Assembly (NCBI GenBank): GCA_017445875.1
Contig: JAFSRZ010000039.1
Location: forward strand, 27,899-91,898
DNA: 64,000 nt
From: Oscillospiraceae bacterium
GTDB taxonomy: Bacteria > Bacillota > Clostridia > Oscillospirales > Oscillospiraceae
Direction: 5' to 3'
A program made the position numbers and the translations under genes. Below are positions 1 to 7,922 of this stretch, piece by piece. How positions within the stretch are numbered: position 1 is the first letter of the stretch; each line of letters opens with the position of its first letter. A model generated the notes under the pieces. That model was not told the DNA's origin and searched no databases. It saw only the letters and a list, made by a program, of their open reading frames with translations.

Positions 1-579
1 ATAGCGCGGGAGTTTCAATTCCGTCGGCGAAATGAACACGTACCGGATATCCGGGTAACGTGACAGCGCGTTGACAAGGGAATGCACCGTACGCCCAAAT
101 TTCAGGTCTCCGCAAAAGCCGATAGTAAAGCCGTGCAATTTTCCGCGCTCGCGGTGAATGGTCAAGAGGTCTGTCAAGGTCTGCGTGGGGTGATTGTGTC
201 CGCCGTCGCCGGCGTTGATAATCGGGACTTCCGACACTTGCGCGGCGGCGAACGGCGCGCCCTCCTTGGGGTGTCGCATGGCGATAATGTCGGCGTAACA
301 ACTGACCGTGTGGACAGTATCCGTGACGGTCTCGCCCTTCGCGGTCGAACTGCTGTCGGCGGACGAAAAACCGAGGACTTGTCCGCCAAGCGCTAACATC
401 GCGGATTCAAACGAAAGCCGCGTCCGCGTGGACGGCTCAAAAAAGAGTGTCGCCAACTGTTTCCGGGCGCATACGGACTGGTACTTGTCCGGGCGGTCAA
501 GAATATTCTCCGCCGTGGCAATCAGGGAATCAATTTCTGTTACGGTCAAATCGGTAATGTCGATAAGGTGTCTGGGCAT
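1..579 (-). CDS. pyrB: aspartate carbamoyltransferase catalytic chain (partial)
   Basis: Aspartate transcarbamylase condenses carbamoyl phosphate with aspartate, the committed step of pyrimidine synthesis. The visible 193 residues open with [12 protein letters not shown] and carry the carbamoyl-phosphate loop [13 protein letters not shown] near residue 46, followed by the HNHPTQTL segment typical of ATCases. The start at 579 has an AGGAGG-type site just upstream. The 3' end is cut by the window edge in frame, so roughly the last third is missing. It follows pyrE by 21 bases as the last visible gene of the pyr operon. No pyrI regulatory subunit can be seen. Confidence 0.96.
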   Translation of the reverse strand, partial: MPRHLIDITDLTVTEIDSLIATAENILDRPDKYQSVCARKQLATLFFEPSTRTRLSFESAMLALGGQVLGFSSADSSSTAKGETVTDTVHTVSCYADIIAMRHPKEGAPFAAAQVSEVPIINAGDGGHNHPTQTLTDLLTIHRERGKLHGFTIGFCGDLKFGRTVHSLVNALSRYPDIRYVFISPTELKLPRY

Positions 580-600
580 AACTCCTCCTTCTTGGGCGCT

Positions 601-1239
601 TCAGGACATCCAGCTTTCGTCGGACGGATTGTCGCGGAATCGCCGCAGGCGTACGATATCCTCCGGCCTGATTTTGCCCTCGTCGGCGGCGACTTCACAC
701 ACCGCGTCAAAGTCACACAGACTGTCGTTCCGCACTCCGGCGGCGGCGAGACGCTCAAAGCCTCTTTTCATGCCGTATGTGAAAATGGACACAATGCCCA
801 GTACATCCGCCCCGGCGTCGCGTAAAGCCCCCACCACGTCGAGACAACTTCCGGCGGTCGAAATCAAGTCCTCCACGACGACGACGCGCTGTCCGGCGTC
901 CAGACGGCCTTCGATACGGTTTCCGCGCCCGTGGTCTTTGTTCCCGGAACGCACATAGCCCATGGGCAGTCCGGTAATGTGTCCGACAATCGCCGCGTGG
1001 GCAATCCCCGCCGTCGACGTTCCCATGAGAACTTCCGCCGCCGGATACTGTTCCCGTACGAGTGACGCAAGCCCGTTCTCGATACGTGTCCGCACGTCCG
1101 GCGCGGTCAGTGTCAGACGGTTGTCGCAGTAAATCGGGCTTTTGATTCCTGACGCCCAAATAAACGGATTTTCCGGGCGCAGAAATACAGCCCCTATCGC
1201 TAACAAGTCGTGGGCAATCGCCCGTTTGCTCTCGGTCAT
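601..1239 (-). CDS. pyrE: orotate phosphoribosyltransferase
   Basis: Transfers phosphoribose from PRPP to orotate to give OMP. The 212-residue length is normal for the family. The PRPP-binding motif VVVVEDLISTAGS lies near residues 119-131, and a KDHG-type loop (GNKDHGRGNRIEG) precedes it. The N-terminal region FLRPENPFIWASGIKSPIYCD is the standard substrate pocket. It sits between the DUF2500 gene (15 bases upstream) and pyrB, which fits co-transcription with the other pyr genes. Confidence 0.96.
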   Translation of the reverse strand: MTESKRAIAHDLLAIGAVFLRPENPFIWASGIKSPIYCDNRLTLTAPDVRTRIENGLASLVREQYPAAEVLMGTSTAGIAHAAIVGHITGLPMGYVRSGNKDHGRGNRIEGRLDAGQRVVVVEDLISTAGSCLDVVGALRDAGADVLGIVSIFTYGMKRGFERLAAAGVRNDSLCDFDAVCEVAADEGKIRPEDIVRLRRFRDNPSDESWMS

Positions 1240-1254
1240 ACGCGCTCCCTCCTG

Positions 1255-1608
1255 TTAATTCCGCACAAATGCCAGATATTGTGACCCGCGCAAGGTCAAT
1301 TGTCCACTGTCGCCCGGTGCCAGTAAGCCGTATGTCGCGGCGTCCACAACAAGTTCCGTCCGCCCGCCGTCGTCGGCCTCGAACGTGACATAGTACGTTT
1401 CCGACACGTTGCCTTTCCGCTGGTACGTCTCCCGACGCTTGCCCGTCACAACGGCGTTGAATGTCACACGCGGCGCGTTGCCCTGTCGCCACTGTCCAAG
1501 CCCACGAATGAGCAAAATTACAATGAACGTCACGACAAAGGCCGCCCCGAATACGCCCAGCATTATCAGCACCACTTGAAGCGGGGAAAACGCTATCACA
1601 TTATCCAT
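1255..1608 (-). CDS. DUF2500-like single-pass membrane protein in the pyr operon
   Basis: A 117-residue protein with one N-terminal membrane helix (about residues 9-34, VVLIMLGVFGAAFVVTFIVILL) and a small soluble domain with YYVTFEADDGGRTELVV and YGLLAPGDSGQLTLRG. That pattern matches DUF2500 proteins, whose function is unknown. An earlier ATG at 1626 exists, but the ATG at 1608 has a GGGAG site at good spacing and is preferred. It overlaps the pyrF stop by 8 bases, so it is translationally coupled inside the pyrimidine operon. Its position does not prove a pyrimidine role. Confidence 0.75.
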   Translation of the reverse strand: MDNVIAFSPLQVVLIMLGVFGAAFVVTFIVILLIRGLGQWRQGNAPRVTFNAVVTGKRRETYQRKGNVSETYYVTFEADDGGRTELVVDAATYGLLAPGDSGQLTLRGSQYLAFVRN

Positions 1609-2308
1609 TGCAGAACTCCCGCACACATCGCCGGTACGCCTCCACGGGATTTCGGGCTTGTGTCACGGGACGCCCCACGACGATACAGTCACAACCCGCT
1701 TGCGCGGCCTTTTCCGGCGTCATGACACGCTTTTGGTCGCCGATATCGCCGTCCGCGAAACGAATACCGGGAGTAACTGTCAAGAACGTGTCGCCACAGC
1801 GCCGCTTCACGGCGGCGGCCTCCAGCGGCGAACATACTACCCCGTCGAGACCGTGCGCCGCCGCGTTTTCCGCGTAACACAATACGGTTTCCTGCATGGG
1901 CGTGTCAATCAACAGTTCCTCTTTTAACGTTTTGGCGTCGGTGCTGGTCAACTGCGTGACAGCTATCAGCAGAGGCCGGGAACCGTCCGGGCGCGTGAGA
2001 CCCTCCAAAGCGGCCTCCATCATCGCCGAACCCCCCGACGCGTGCAGGTTCACCATGTCCACGTCCAGCCGCGACAATACCGACATTGTACGCTTAACCG
2101 TATTCGGAATGTCGTGCAGTTTCAGGTCAAGGAAAATCGGGTGTCCACGCCGCCGGATTTCGCGTACCATCGACGCCCCCTCCGCGTAGTACAACTCCAT
2201 GCCGATTTTCACAAACGGCTTTTCGCCGTCCGGGAAACAGTCCAGAAAATCGAAAGTTGTCTGACAGTCGGGAAAGTCCAGCGCTACAATGACCTCTTTT
2301 TTGTTCAC
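1601..2308 (-). CDS. pyrF: orotidine 5'-phosphate decarboxylase
   Basis: Decarboxylates OMP to UMP, the last step of the pathway. The signature DLKLHDIPNTV near residues 62-72 holds the catalytic Asp-Lys-Asp triad, and the start VIVALDF and end CDCIVVGRPVTQA are typical. At 235 residues it is the short group I type found in Firmicutes. It lies 12 bases after pyrD and overlaps the next gene by 8 bases. Confidence 0.96.
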   Translation of the reverse strand: MNKKEVIVALDFPDCQTTFDFLDCFPDGEKPFVKIGMELYYAEGASMVREIRRRGHPIFLDLKLHDIPNTVKRTMSVLSRLDVDMVNLHASGGSAMMEAALEGLTRPDGSRPLLIAVTQLTSTDAKTLKEELLIDTPMQETVLCYAENAAAHGLDGVVCSPLEAAAVKRRCGDTFLTVTPGIRFADGDIGDQKRVMTPEKAAQAGCDCIVVGRPVTQARNPVEAYRRCVREFCNG

Positions 2309-2320
2309 GTCTCCGCCTCC

Positions 2321-3241
2321 TTAGTTATGCGCGGCTCCGGTCAGTTCCGCGACGTTCGCCACGCCCAAGCGCCTGCACACATCCGGCAACGCCTCGACGA
2401 CCTCTTTGCACAGGTACGGGTTTCGTAGATTTGCCGCGCCGATTTCCACCGCCGACGCCCCCGCTAACATCATCTCGGCGACATCCTCCGCCGACGATAC
2501 CCCACCACAGCCGATTATCGGCAGTCGGACAGCCTCGTAAACGTCCCAGACCATCCGAAGCGCCACCGGGAACACCGCGCCCCCCGACAGTCCGCCCGTA
2601 CGGTTTGCCAGTACCGGGCGGCGCGTCTTGAGGTCAATACGCATGCCCAACAGCGTATTTATCAGGCACAGCCCGTCCGCGCCCGCGTCGGCGCATGCGC
2701 GGGCAATCTCCGTAATGTCGGACACATTCGGCGTCAGCTTCATAAATATGGGCTTGCGCGTGACACCCCGTACGGCTTTCGTGACCCCGGCGGCGGCTTT
2801 GGGGTCTGTGCCGAAGTTCCGCCCGCCCGCGTGTACGTTCGGACAGGAAATGTTAATTTCCAGTATGCGGCACTGTTCCACGTCCTCCAACTTGCGGCAG
2901 TTCTCGGCGTACTCCTCCACGCTGAACCCGCCCACGTTGGCAATGACAACGCCTTGGAATATCCGCGCAATGTTCGGGACTTCCTCCCGGATTACGGCGT
3001 CAATGCCGGGATTCTGTAACCCGATAGCGTTGAGCATGCCGCCGGGAGTCTCGGCGATACGCGGCGGCGGATTGCCGTCACGCGGTTGCGCGGTTGTACC
3101 CTTCCACGCGAACGCGCCTAATATGTTCAGGTCGTAGAGCGCGGCGAACTCGCGCCCGTATCCGAACGTGCCGGACGCCGGAATCACCGGATTTTTGAGC
3201 GTCACACCCGCCAGCGTCACCGACAAATTCACGTCTCCCAT
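2321..3241 (-). CDS. pyrD: dihydroorotate dehydrogenase class 1B, catalytic subunit
   Basis: Oxidises dihydroorotate to orotate using FMN, with electrons passed to NAD through PyrK. The 306-residue form starts at MGDVNLSVTLAG behind a GGAGGAAA site. An upstream in-frame ATG at 3340 would read through pyrK and is rejected. The active-site cysteine in EINISCPNVHAGG is the class 1 catalytic base. The start overlaps the pyrK stop by 13 bases, matching the fixed PyrD-PyrK pairing of Gram-positive heterotetramers. Confidence 0.95.
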   Translation of the reverse strand: MGDVNLSVTLAGVTLKNPVIPASGTFGYGREFAALYDLNILGAFAWKGTTAQPRDGNPPPRIAETPGGMLNAIGLQNPGIDAVIREEVPNIARIFQGVVIANVGGFSVEEYAENCRKLEDVEQCRILEINISCPNVHAGGRNFGTDPKAAAGVTKAVRGVTRKPIFMKLTPNVSDITEIARACADAGADGLCLINTLLGMRIDLKTRRPVLANRTGGLSGGAVFPVALRMVWDVYEAVRLPIIGCGGVSSAEDVAEMMLAGASAVEIGAANLRNPYLCKEVVEALPDVCRRLGVANVAELTGAAHN

Positions 3242-3963
3242 ACGATTTCCTCCCGCGTGAAAATGGGTCCCTCCTTGCAGACACGTTTCCAGCCGCCCCG
3301 GAACGGCATGGAACACCCCATACACGCCCCGAAGCCGCAACCCATACGCGCCTCAAAACTGTACTGTCCCCCGGTCAAATGCGGCAAATTGTACACAGCG
3401 CGCAACATCGGCAACGGCCCGCAACAGTACACGTAACGCCGGGACGCCTGTTGCCGCAGAATATCCGTGACAAGTCCGTTATCGTCCTCCGTGGCGACAA
3501 GCACCGTGTCGCAGACGGCGCGGAACTCGTCCAGATAGAATATGTCGGCGCGGTTGCGGAAGCCCAGCGCCGCGACAGGCGTCACACCTTGACGCCGTAA
3601 CGCTTTCGCCAGTCCGAACAGCGGCGCGACACCGATTCCGCCGCCCGCTAAGATGACGCTTTCCGGGTCAACGCCCGACAGCGTAAAGCCGTTGCCCAGT
3701 CCGGTTAGAATGTCGAACACGGTACCCGGCACGGCGTCGGCAAGTTCCCGCGTCCCCGCGCCCACAACGCGCAGTAAGAGCGTCAGACTTTCGTTGTCCC
3801 AGTCGCAGACCGACACCGGACGCCGGAGAAAGTGTCCGGGCAGGGCAATATTCACGAACTGTCCGGGCGCGGTTATGGCGGACGTGTCGCCGGAAAGCGT
3901 CAACTCCACGGTGTCGGCGGTCAGACGCCGGACGCGTTGGAGCGTAAAGGCGGACTGTTTCAC
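3229..3963 (-). CDS. pyrK: dihydroorotate dehydrogenase electron transfer subunit
   Basis: Carries FAD and a [2Fe-2S] cluster and links PyrD to NAD. Domains in order are a ferredoxin-reductase-like FAD domain with RRPVSVCDWD near residues 48-57, an NAD domain with LAGGGIGVAPLF near residue 105, and a C-terminal cysteine cluster C-x4-C-x2-C-x11-C in the segment from MGCGFGAC. A GTG start at 3963 is chosen because GGGAGGGG sits just upstream and the GTGA overlaps the pyrC stop. The ATG at 4014 lacks support. 244 residues is typical. Confidence 0.94.
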   Translation of the reverse strand: MKQSAFTLQRVRRLTADTVELTLSGDTSAITAPGQFVNIALPGHFLRRPVSVCDWDNESLTLLLRVVGAGTRELADAVPGTVFDILTGLGNGFTLSGVDPESVILAGGGIGVAPLFGLAKALRRQGVTPVAALGFRNRADIFYLDEFRAVCDTVLVATEDDNGLVTDILRQQASRRYVYCCGPLPMLRAVYNLPHLTGGQYSFEARMGCGFGACMGCSMPFRGGWKRVCKEGPIFTREEIVWET

Positions 3964-5240
3964 GAAATCCCCTCCCGGTACGGCAGATTGTGGTACACGA
4001 TTTTCCCGCCGCAAACGGTCATGGCGACAGCCGCCGACACGCCCCAGCCGTCAAACGGCGTGGCGCGTCCCAGTGAGTGGAAGCGCGTACTGTTGACGGT
4101 GTGCGGGCGGTTCAAGTCCAGAATCGTGAAATCCGCCGCCTCCCCCGGCGACAGCGTACACGCCGCAAAGCCGAATATCTCCCGCGGACGCACACATAAA
4201 GCGCGTAGCAACGTTTCCAGCGGCACAAGTCCCGTCTCGACAAGGTTCGTGTAGAGTACCGGGAACGCGGTTTCCAGTCCCACGACGCCGTTGAGACTTC
4301 CCCGCAGTCCCCGCGACTTCTCCCCGGCACTGTGCGGCGCGTGGTCGGTTGCGATACAGTCTATGGTACCGTCCAAAAGTCCCGCTAACAGTGCGTCGCG
4401 GTCGTCGGCGCTTCGGATAGGCGGATTCATCTTGAAGCGTCCGTCGTCGGAAAGTTCCTCGTCCGTCAGCGCTAAATAGTGCGGCGCGGTCTCGCAACTG
4501 ACCGGAAGCCCGTCCCGCTTGGCGTCACGAATCAGCGCGACACTCTCCTTTGTCGACACGTGACAGACATGGTACTGACAGCCGGTTTCCCGGACAAGTT
4601 CCAAATCGCGTTCGACCTGCCGCCACTCGCTTTCGGACGCGTTGCCCGGAAAGCCGTTGCGCCGCGCAAACGCGCCGTCATGGATTGCCCAATCTTTGCG
4701 CAACAGCGATTCGTCCTCACAGTGCGCGACAATCGGCTTTTCGACGCCTTTCGCGTGTTCCATGGCCTCCCGCATGACCTCCCGCGACTGTACGCCTTTT
4801 CCATCGTCGGAGAACCCCGCCACGTACGGCGCAAGCGCCGCGAAGTCGGACAGTTCCGCGCCCTGTTCCCCACGCGTGATTGACCCGTAAGGCCAAACAC
4901 GGATAATCGCGTCACGCTGTATCAAGTCCAGTTCGGCTTGCAGATGTTCCGGCGTGTCCGGTACGGGGTTCAGGTTCGGCATGGCGCAGACAGTCGTATA
5001 GCCTCCGGCGGCGGCGGCGAACGTGCCGGAATAGATTGTTTCCTTGTACGCGAAACCCGGCTGACGGAAATGTACATGGACATCCGTAAAGCCCGGCACA
5101 ATCACACAGCCCGGCACCCGTATCACCGACGCGCCGTTTGTACCCGCCGGACACGGTACAATGTTCGCGCCGCTGACGGCAAGCGGTTCTTCCCGGAACT
5201 GTCCGCCACGCCAGACGGTTCCGCCCGTAAACAGAAGCAT
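3960..5240 (-). CDS. pyrC: dihydroorotase (class I)
   Basis: Closes carbamoyl aspartate to dihydroorotate. The 426-residue length, the metal motif DVHVHFRQPG near residue 58 and the later ATDHAPHS motif mark a class I, PyrC-type amidohydrolase. The start at 5240 has a GGGAGGGAA site. The open frame extends upstream to 5393, but that stretch is not conserved and lies before the promoter. It is the first gene of the pyr operon and overlaps pyrK by four bases. Confidence 0.95.
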   Translation of the reverse strand: MLLFTGGTVWRGGQFREEPLAVSGANIVPCPAGTNGASVIRVPGCVIVPGFTDVHVHFRQPGFAYKETIYSGTFAAAAGGYTTVCAMPNLNPVPDTPEHLQAELDLIQRDAIIRVWPYGSITRGEQGAELSDFAALAPYVAGFSDDGKGVQSREVMREAMEHAKGVEKPIVAHCEDESLLRKDWAIHDGAFARRNGFPGNASESEWRQVERDLELVRETGCQYHVCHVSTKESVALIRDAKRDGLPVSCETAPHYLALTDEELSDDGRFKMNPPIRSADDRDALLAGLLDGTIDCIATDHAPHSAGEKSRGLRGSLNGVVGLETAFPVLYTNLVETGLVPLETLLRALCVRPREIFGFAACTLSPGEAADFTILDLNRPHTVNSTRFHSLGRATPFDGWGVSAAVAMTVCGGKIVYHNLPYREGIS

Positions 5241-5271
5241 AATAAAAATTCCCTCCCGTCCGTTTTTGCCT

Positions 5272-5300
5272 ATCTTACCACAGCGTGTCCCGATACGCAA
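5272..5300 (-). promoter_or_regulatory. sigma-A type promoter of the pyr operon
   Basis: On the minus strand TTGCGT is followed after 17 bases by TAAGAT. Transcription would begin about 25 bases before the pyrC start, so the leader is too short to hold a PyrR-type attenuator between promoter and pyrC. Confidence 0.55.
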
Positions 5301-5457
5301 GCGCGAAAAGCCCTCCCCCGGTATCGCACAGGCGTTACGCCGTACAAAACCGCCCCACCCGGCGCGGGACTGCCGACAGAGAAACCGCAACATTTTCTCT
5401 AACGCTCAGGTGGAAAAATTTGACCGGATTATTTTTGCATTTCCGTCAAATTTCCTC

Positions 5458-5486
5458 TTGCATTCCGGTTCGGAGTGTGGTATAGT
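5458..5486 (+). promoter_or_regulatory. promoter of tRNA-Gly
   Basis: TTGCAT and TATAGT are separated by 17 bases and end 10 bases before the mature tRNA start, as expected for a stable RNA promoter. Confidence 0.7.
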
Positions 5487-5495
5487 AAGGACAGT

Positions 5496-5569
5496 GCAGG
5501 GTTCGTATATCGGTATTACACCAGCTTCCCAAGCTGGTCAGGCGGGTTCGACTCCCGTACCCTGCTCCA
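5496..5569 (+). tRNA. tRNA-Gly (anticodon CCC)
   Basis: A full cloverleaf can be drawn. The acceptor stem is GCAGGGT paired with ACCCTGC, the anticodon stem is CCAGC/GCTGG with the 7-base loop TTCCCAA (anticodon CCC, reading GGG), and the T arm holds TTCGACT. The 3' CCA is encoded. It has its own promoter and a strong hairpin just downstream. Confidence 0.93.
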
Positions 5570-5575
5570 TGACGC

Positions 5576-5606
5576 AACGCCGGACAGTTTCAAACTGTCC
5601 GGCGTT
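5576..5606. terminator. hairpin terminator between tRNA-Gly and the convergent small gene
   Basis: A perfect 15-bp inverted repeat, AACGCCGGACAGTTT and its complement, with a one-base centre. The T-tract on the plus strand is weak (GTTCTGTCTT). It probably serves the tRNA and perhaps also the convergent gene ending at 5629. Confidence 0.7.
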
Positions 5607-5628
5607 GTTCTGTCTTCGCCCGTGTCGG

Positions 5629-5835
5629 TTACTTGATTACCAGATTCTCCACGACAATGCCCAAAGCCTCAAGTTGCGCTTTGGTTTCGCAAATCTGGTT
5701 TTCAATTTCCGTGTCCTTGTCCTGCGCGGCCTTAATGCGCAACAAGTCCATATACCGGGAAATTACGCTGATGGCCTGTTCCTTGTCGGTCATACCGATG
5801 TCCCCTTTCCCGTCTTTTCCCGCTGACATTGCCAT
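5629..5835 (-). CDS. small hypothetical protein
   Basis: A 68-residue acidic, helix-rich protein with no membrane segment (DKEQAISVISRYMDLLRIK, then an E/K/Q-rich region ending in NLVIK). I do not recognise a family. The start at 5835 is preferred over 5871 because GAGGGTGG lies before it and because a TATGAT-like -10 would fall inside the longer version. It stands alone, convergent with tRNA-Gly, with the Mrr-like gene upstream on the same strand. Confidence 0.6.
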   Translation of the reverse strand: MAMSAGKDGKGDIGMTDKEQAISVISRYMDLLRIKAAQDKDTEIENQICETKAQLEALGIVVENLVIK

Positions 5836-5944
5836 GTTGCCACCCTCGGACACTATCATATCACATTTCACAGCAATATAACATGTTAAAATCCAACAAG
5901 GTTACACGCCGTATTTTTGCATGTTGCACATTTTTCGATGGGGC

Positions 5945-7009
5945 TTATTTCGCGGGCATGTAGACCATGCGGAGCGGAATCATGGCGCGGTAACGTTCGT
6001 CCAAGCCGCAGTAATATTTGAGCGTCAGCGCGGCGAGTTCGGCACCGTCGACGGCGCGGAGATACGGCGTACGCTTCAGGCTCTGCCGTACGCGTTCCGT
6101 GAAGTCGCCCGACGTGATGACAAGACCGTAATCGCCGGGTTCGAGGGCGTTCTGTAAACGTGTAATGTCGGCTTCCCGGACTTCCCCGGCGCGGAGTTGC
6201 ACGAAAAGCGGCGGGGAAAGTTCGTCGTGCGTGGCGGTCAACTCAAACTCGTTGAGGCCGCTGTCGGGCGGCAACGAGATGGTGTAGCCCATGGCGCGGA
6301 GCAGTCCGGCGGCGAACTGCCGGAAGTTCTCCCGCGTCAGATAGCGCCGTAAGGCGTTCAGGACAAAGGCGGCGGTCTCGGTGCCGGTATAGTCGGCGGC
6401 GCGGAGTACGCAAGTCCGGCCGCCGGGCGCGGTGGTGACGGCGGACGCGGGGAGTGTACTTGTGGCGGCGGACGCGGCAACCGTCGCGGAGGCGGGTACT
6501 GTGTCGGCGACGGATACGGCGGGGCGCGTGGGGCGTTCGGGTTCGAGCCACGCCACGCCCAGCGGCGACAAAAACTCTCCCGCGAAGCGTTTGACGGCGA
6601 ACAGCCGCACCGGGGAACAGGTCATTTCCCGCATGGCGTCGCGTGAAAATTCGGACTGCGGAACATGCTTCAACCAGTTGACGGGGCGGGTATGGGCGTT
6701 ATCGCGGAAAGCGTACGCGCCGCTGACCGTGCCAAGACTGACCGTTTCGCCGTGGAGACAGGCCACGTAATCGCCGGGTTCGACCTCGTACACCAGCCGG
6801 TACAACGCCCCCGCCACGGCGGTTTTATTGGCGGCGTTGGCGTCGGGGTAGGCGGTATCGAATTTCTTGCGGAACGCGTCGCGGTCGGGTTCCAGCGCGT
6901 TCAAGTCTCCCATTTCAGGCCAGTCAAAGGCAATGTTCCCCTGTTCGGTGGAGAATGTGTCCCCAAGACTGTGAACCGCCCAAAGTTTGTTGGTTTTACT
7001 GGTATCCAT
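5945..7009 (-). CDS. Mrr-like restriction system protein with a degenerate nuclease motif
   Basis: The 354 residues have two parts joined by an Ala/Thr-rich linker (about 160-198). Residues 8-115 resemble the N-terminal domain found on some Mrr-type proteins (NIAFDWPEMGDL, DRDAFRKKFDTAYPDA, PGDYVACLHG). Residues 225-354 follow the Mrr nuclease fold (FRQFAAGLLRAMGYTI, then VQLR, then GLVITSGDFTERVRQ and the VYMPA end). Active Mrr enzymes have a conserved Asp before a Q-x-K. Here the Asp region reads SGLNEFEL and the lysine is Arg273, so activity is doubtful. The role could still be recognition of modified DNA. Its promoter lies about 250 bases upstream, beyond a dispersed repeat. Confidence 0.7.
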   Translation of the reverse strand: MDTSKTNKLWAVHSLGDTFSTEQGNIAFDWPEMGDLNALEPDRDAFRKKFDTAYPDANAANKTAVAGALYRLVYEVEPGDYVACLHGETVSLGTVSGAYAFRDNAHTRPVNWLKHVPQSEFSRDAMREMTCSPVRLFAVKRFAGEFLSPLGVAWLEPERPTRPAVSVADTVPASATVAASAATSTLPASAVTTAPGGRTCVLRAADYTGTETAAFVLNALRRYLTRENFRQFAAGLLRAMGYTISLPPDSGLNEFELTATHDELSPPLFVQLRAGEVREADITRLQNALEPGDYGLVITSGDFTERVRQSLKRTPYLRAVDGAELAALTLKYYCGLDERYRAMIPLRMVYMPAK

Positions 7010-7088
7010 GAAGTGTCACACCCTTTCCGTAATTCGGTTTCTCCGTGATGATTCCTGTGTGTGACGGACGCCGGAGGCCGTGTCCGCT

Positions 7089-7236
7089 TGCCCTCCCCCG
7101 CTGAGGGAGAGTGGCGCGTCAGCGCCGGGTGGGGGGAATGTTCCCCCGCTGTCGCCTTGCGGCGACAAAACACGTGGCGGGAATGTTCCCCCCTCTGTCG
7201 CCTTGTGGCGACATCTCCCCCCAAAGGGGGGCGACA
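7089..7236. repeat. dispersed GC-rich hairpin repeat, copy 1
   Basis: Contains an A-type unit (CCCTCCC...GGGAG, then GTGGCGCGTCAGCGCCGGGTGGGG) and two B-type units in the opposite sense (TGTCGCCTTGCGGCGACA and TGTCGCCTTGTGGCGACATC followed by CCCCCCAAAGGGGGG). It lies in the leader of the Mrr-like gene. Related copies are at 23431, 55873 and 57562. Confidence 0.85.
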
Positions 7237-7261
7237 AGGACGCGGCCTCTGCGATTGTGGT

Positions 7262-7290
7262 ATTGTATGGGCGAGTGTCGGCTTTGTCAA
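7262..7290 (-). promoter_or_regulatory. promoter upstream of the Mrr-like gene
   Basis: TTGACA and TACAAT separated by 17 bases on the minus strand. The transcript would carry a leader of about 250 bases that includes repeat copy 1. Apart from the repeat and this promoter I see nothing else in 7010-7393. Confidence 0.65.
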
Positions 7291-7393
7291 CCGTCATATT
7301 GCACAATTTCCAATTACATTTCCGTGACAATCAACAAACAAGAGGCGCAAAAGCCGGGACAAATCCGGTTTCGCGCCCCATGGGAAGCGGTAT

Positions 7394-7804
7394 TTACAGG
7401 TAATGCTTCATGCCGTCGGTGGCGGTGGAGCGGTCGGCGCTGACAGTGACAGTGAACTTGATACCGTGGCGCTCGCCGAACAGGTCAAGCCAGTCAAGGA
7501 AGGCTTCCATATTGCTGTCCACGTCCAGACCCACGATTTTGCGCAGGTCGTCTATAAAGATATGGGAAATGTCATAGTTGCCGGCGTAAAGGCCGATGAT
7601 GAATCCCCGGAAGATGTCGTAATTGTGGAGGTCGTATTCCTGCGCGTCGATGAGGCGGATTTGATAGTGGATGTTAAAGGTCATGTTGCGCACGGCCTCA
7701 ATGCAGACTACGCTGCCCTCCTCATCCTTCGCGGCGTTGTTGAGCATGTCAATGAGCTGTTTGGTTTTGCCCTCGCCCTTGCCGCCCATAATCAGCCGAA
7801 CCAT
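7394..7804 (-). CDS. small P-loop NTP-binding protein
   Basis: A 136-residue protein opening MVRLIMGGKGEGKTKQLID, a clear Walker A motif (GGKGEGKT), with a Walker B-like HIFIDDLRKI near residue 85. No sensor or lid domain follows, so it is a minimal P-loop protein of a type seen in Clostridia without a set role. The ATG at 7804 with AAGGAG at 8 bases is preferred over a GTG at 7813 that overlaps that site. It is monocistronic, with its own promoter. Confidence 0.75.
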   Translation of the reverse strand: MVRLIMGGKGEGKTKQLIDMLNNAAKDEEGSVVCIEAVRNMTFNIHYQIRLIDAQEYDLHNYDIFRGFIIGLYAGNYDISHIFIDDLRKIVGLDVDSNMEAFLDWLDLFGERHGIKFTVTVSADRSTATDGMKHYL

Positions 7805-7840
7805 GTCAATCACTCCTTAATTTGTAAAATAGTCAAAATA

Positions 7841-7869
7841 AGTATACCATATCTGGAAGCAAAAAACAA
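7841..7869 (-). promoter_or_regulatory. promoter of the P-loop gene
   Basis: TTGTTT and TATACT are 17 bases apart on the minus strand, with a TGG extended -10, about 30 bases before the start codon. Confidence 0.6.
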
Positions 7870-7884
7870 TAGAGAATTTCACAA

Positions 7885-7911
7885 TAAAAAGCCCTCCCGT
7901 TTCCGGGAGGG
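7885..7911 (-). terminator. intrinsic terminator of the lipoprotein gene
   Basis: On the minus strand the hairpin CCCTCCC-GGAAAC-GGGAGGG is followed by CTTTTTATTG, 12 bases after the stop of the lipoprotein gene. Confidence 0.8.
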
Positions 7912-7922
7912 GAGACTTTCTG

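Noticed and set aside
5241-5300. PyrR attenuator or pyrimidine riboswitch before pyrC
   Set aside because: The predicted leader is only about 25 bases, and no anti-terminator/terminator pair is visible.
7016-7443. Overlapping short frames in the 7.0-7.4 kb gap
   Set aside because: They are translations of the dispersed hairpin repeat in all frames. Similar false proteins arise at 23.4-23.9 kb and 57.4-57.7 kb.
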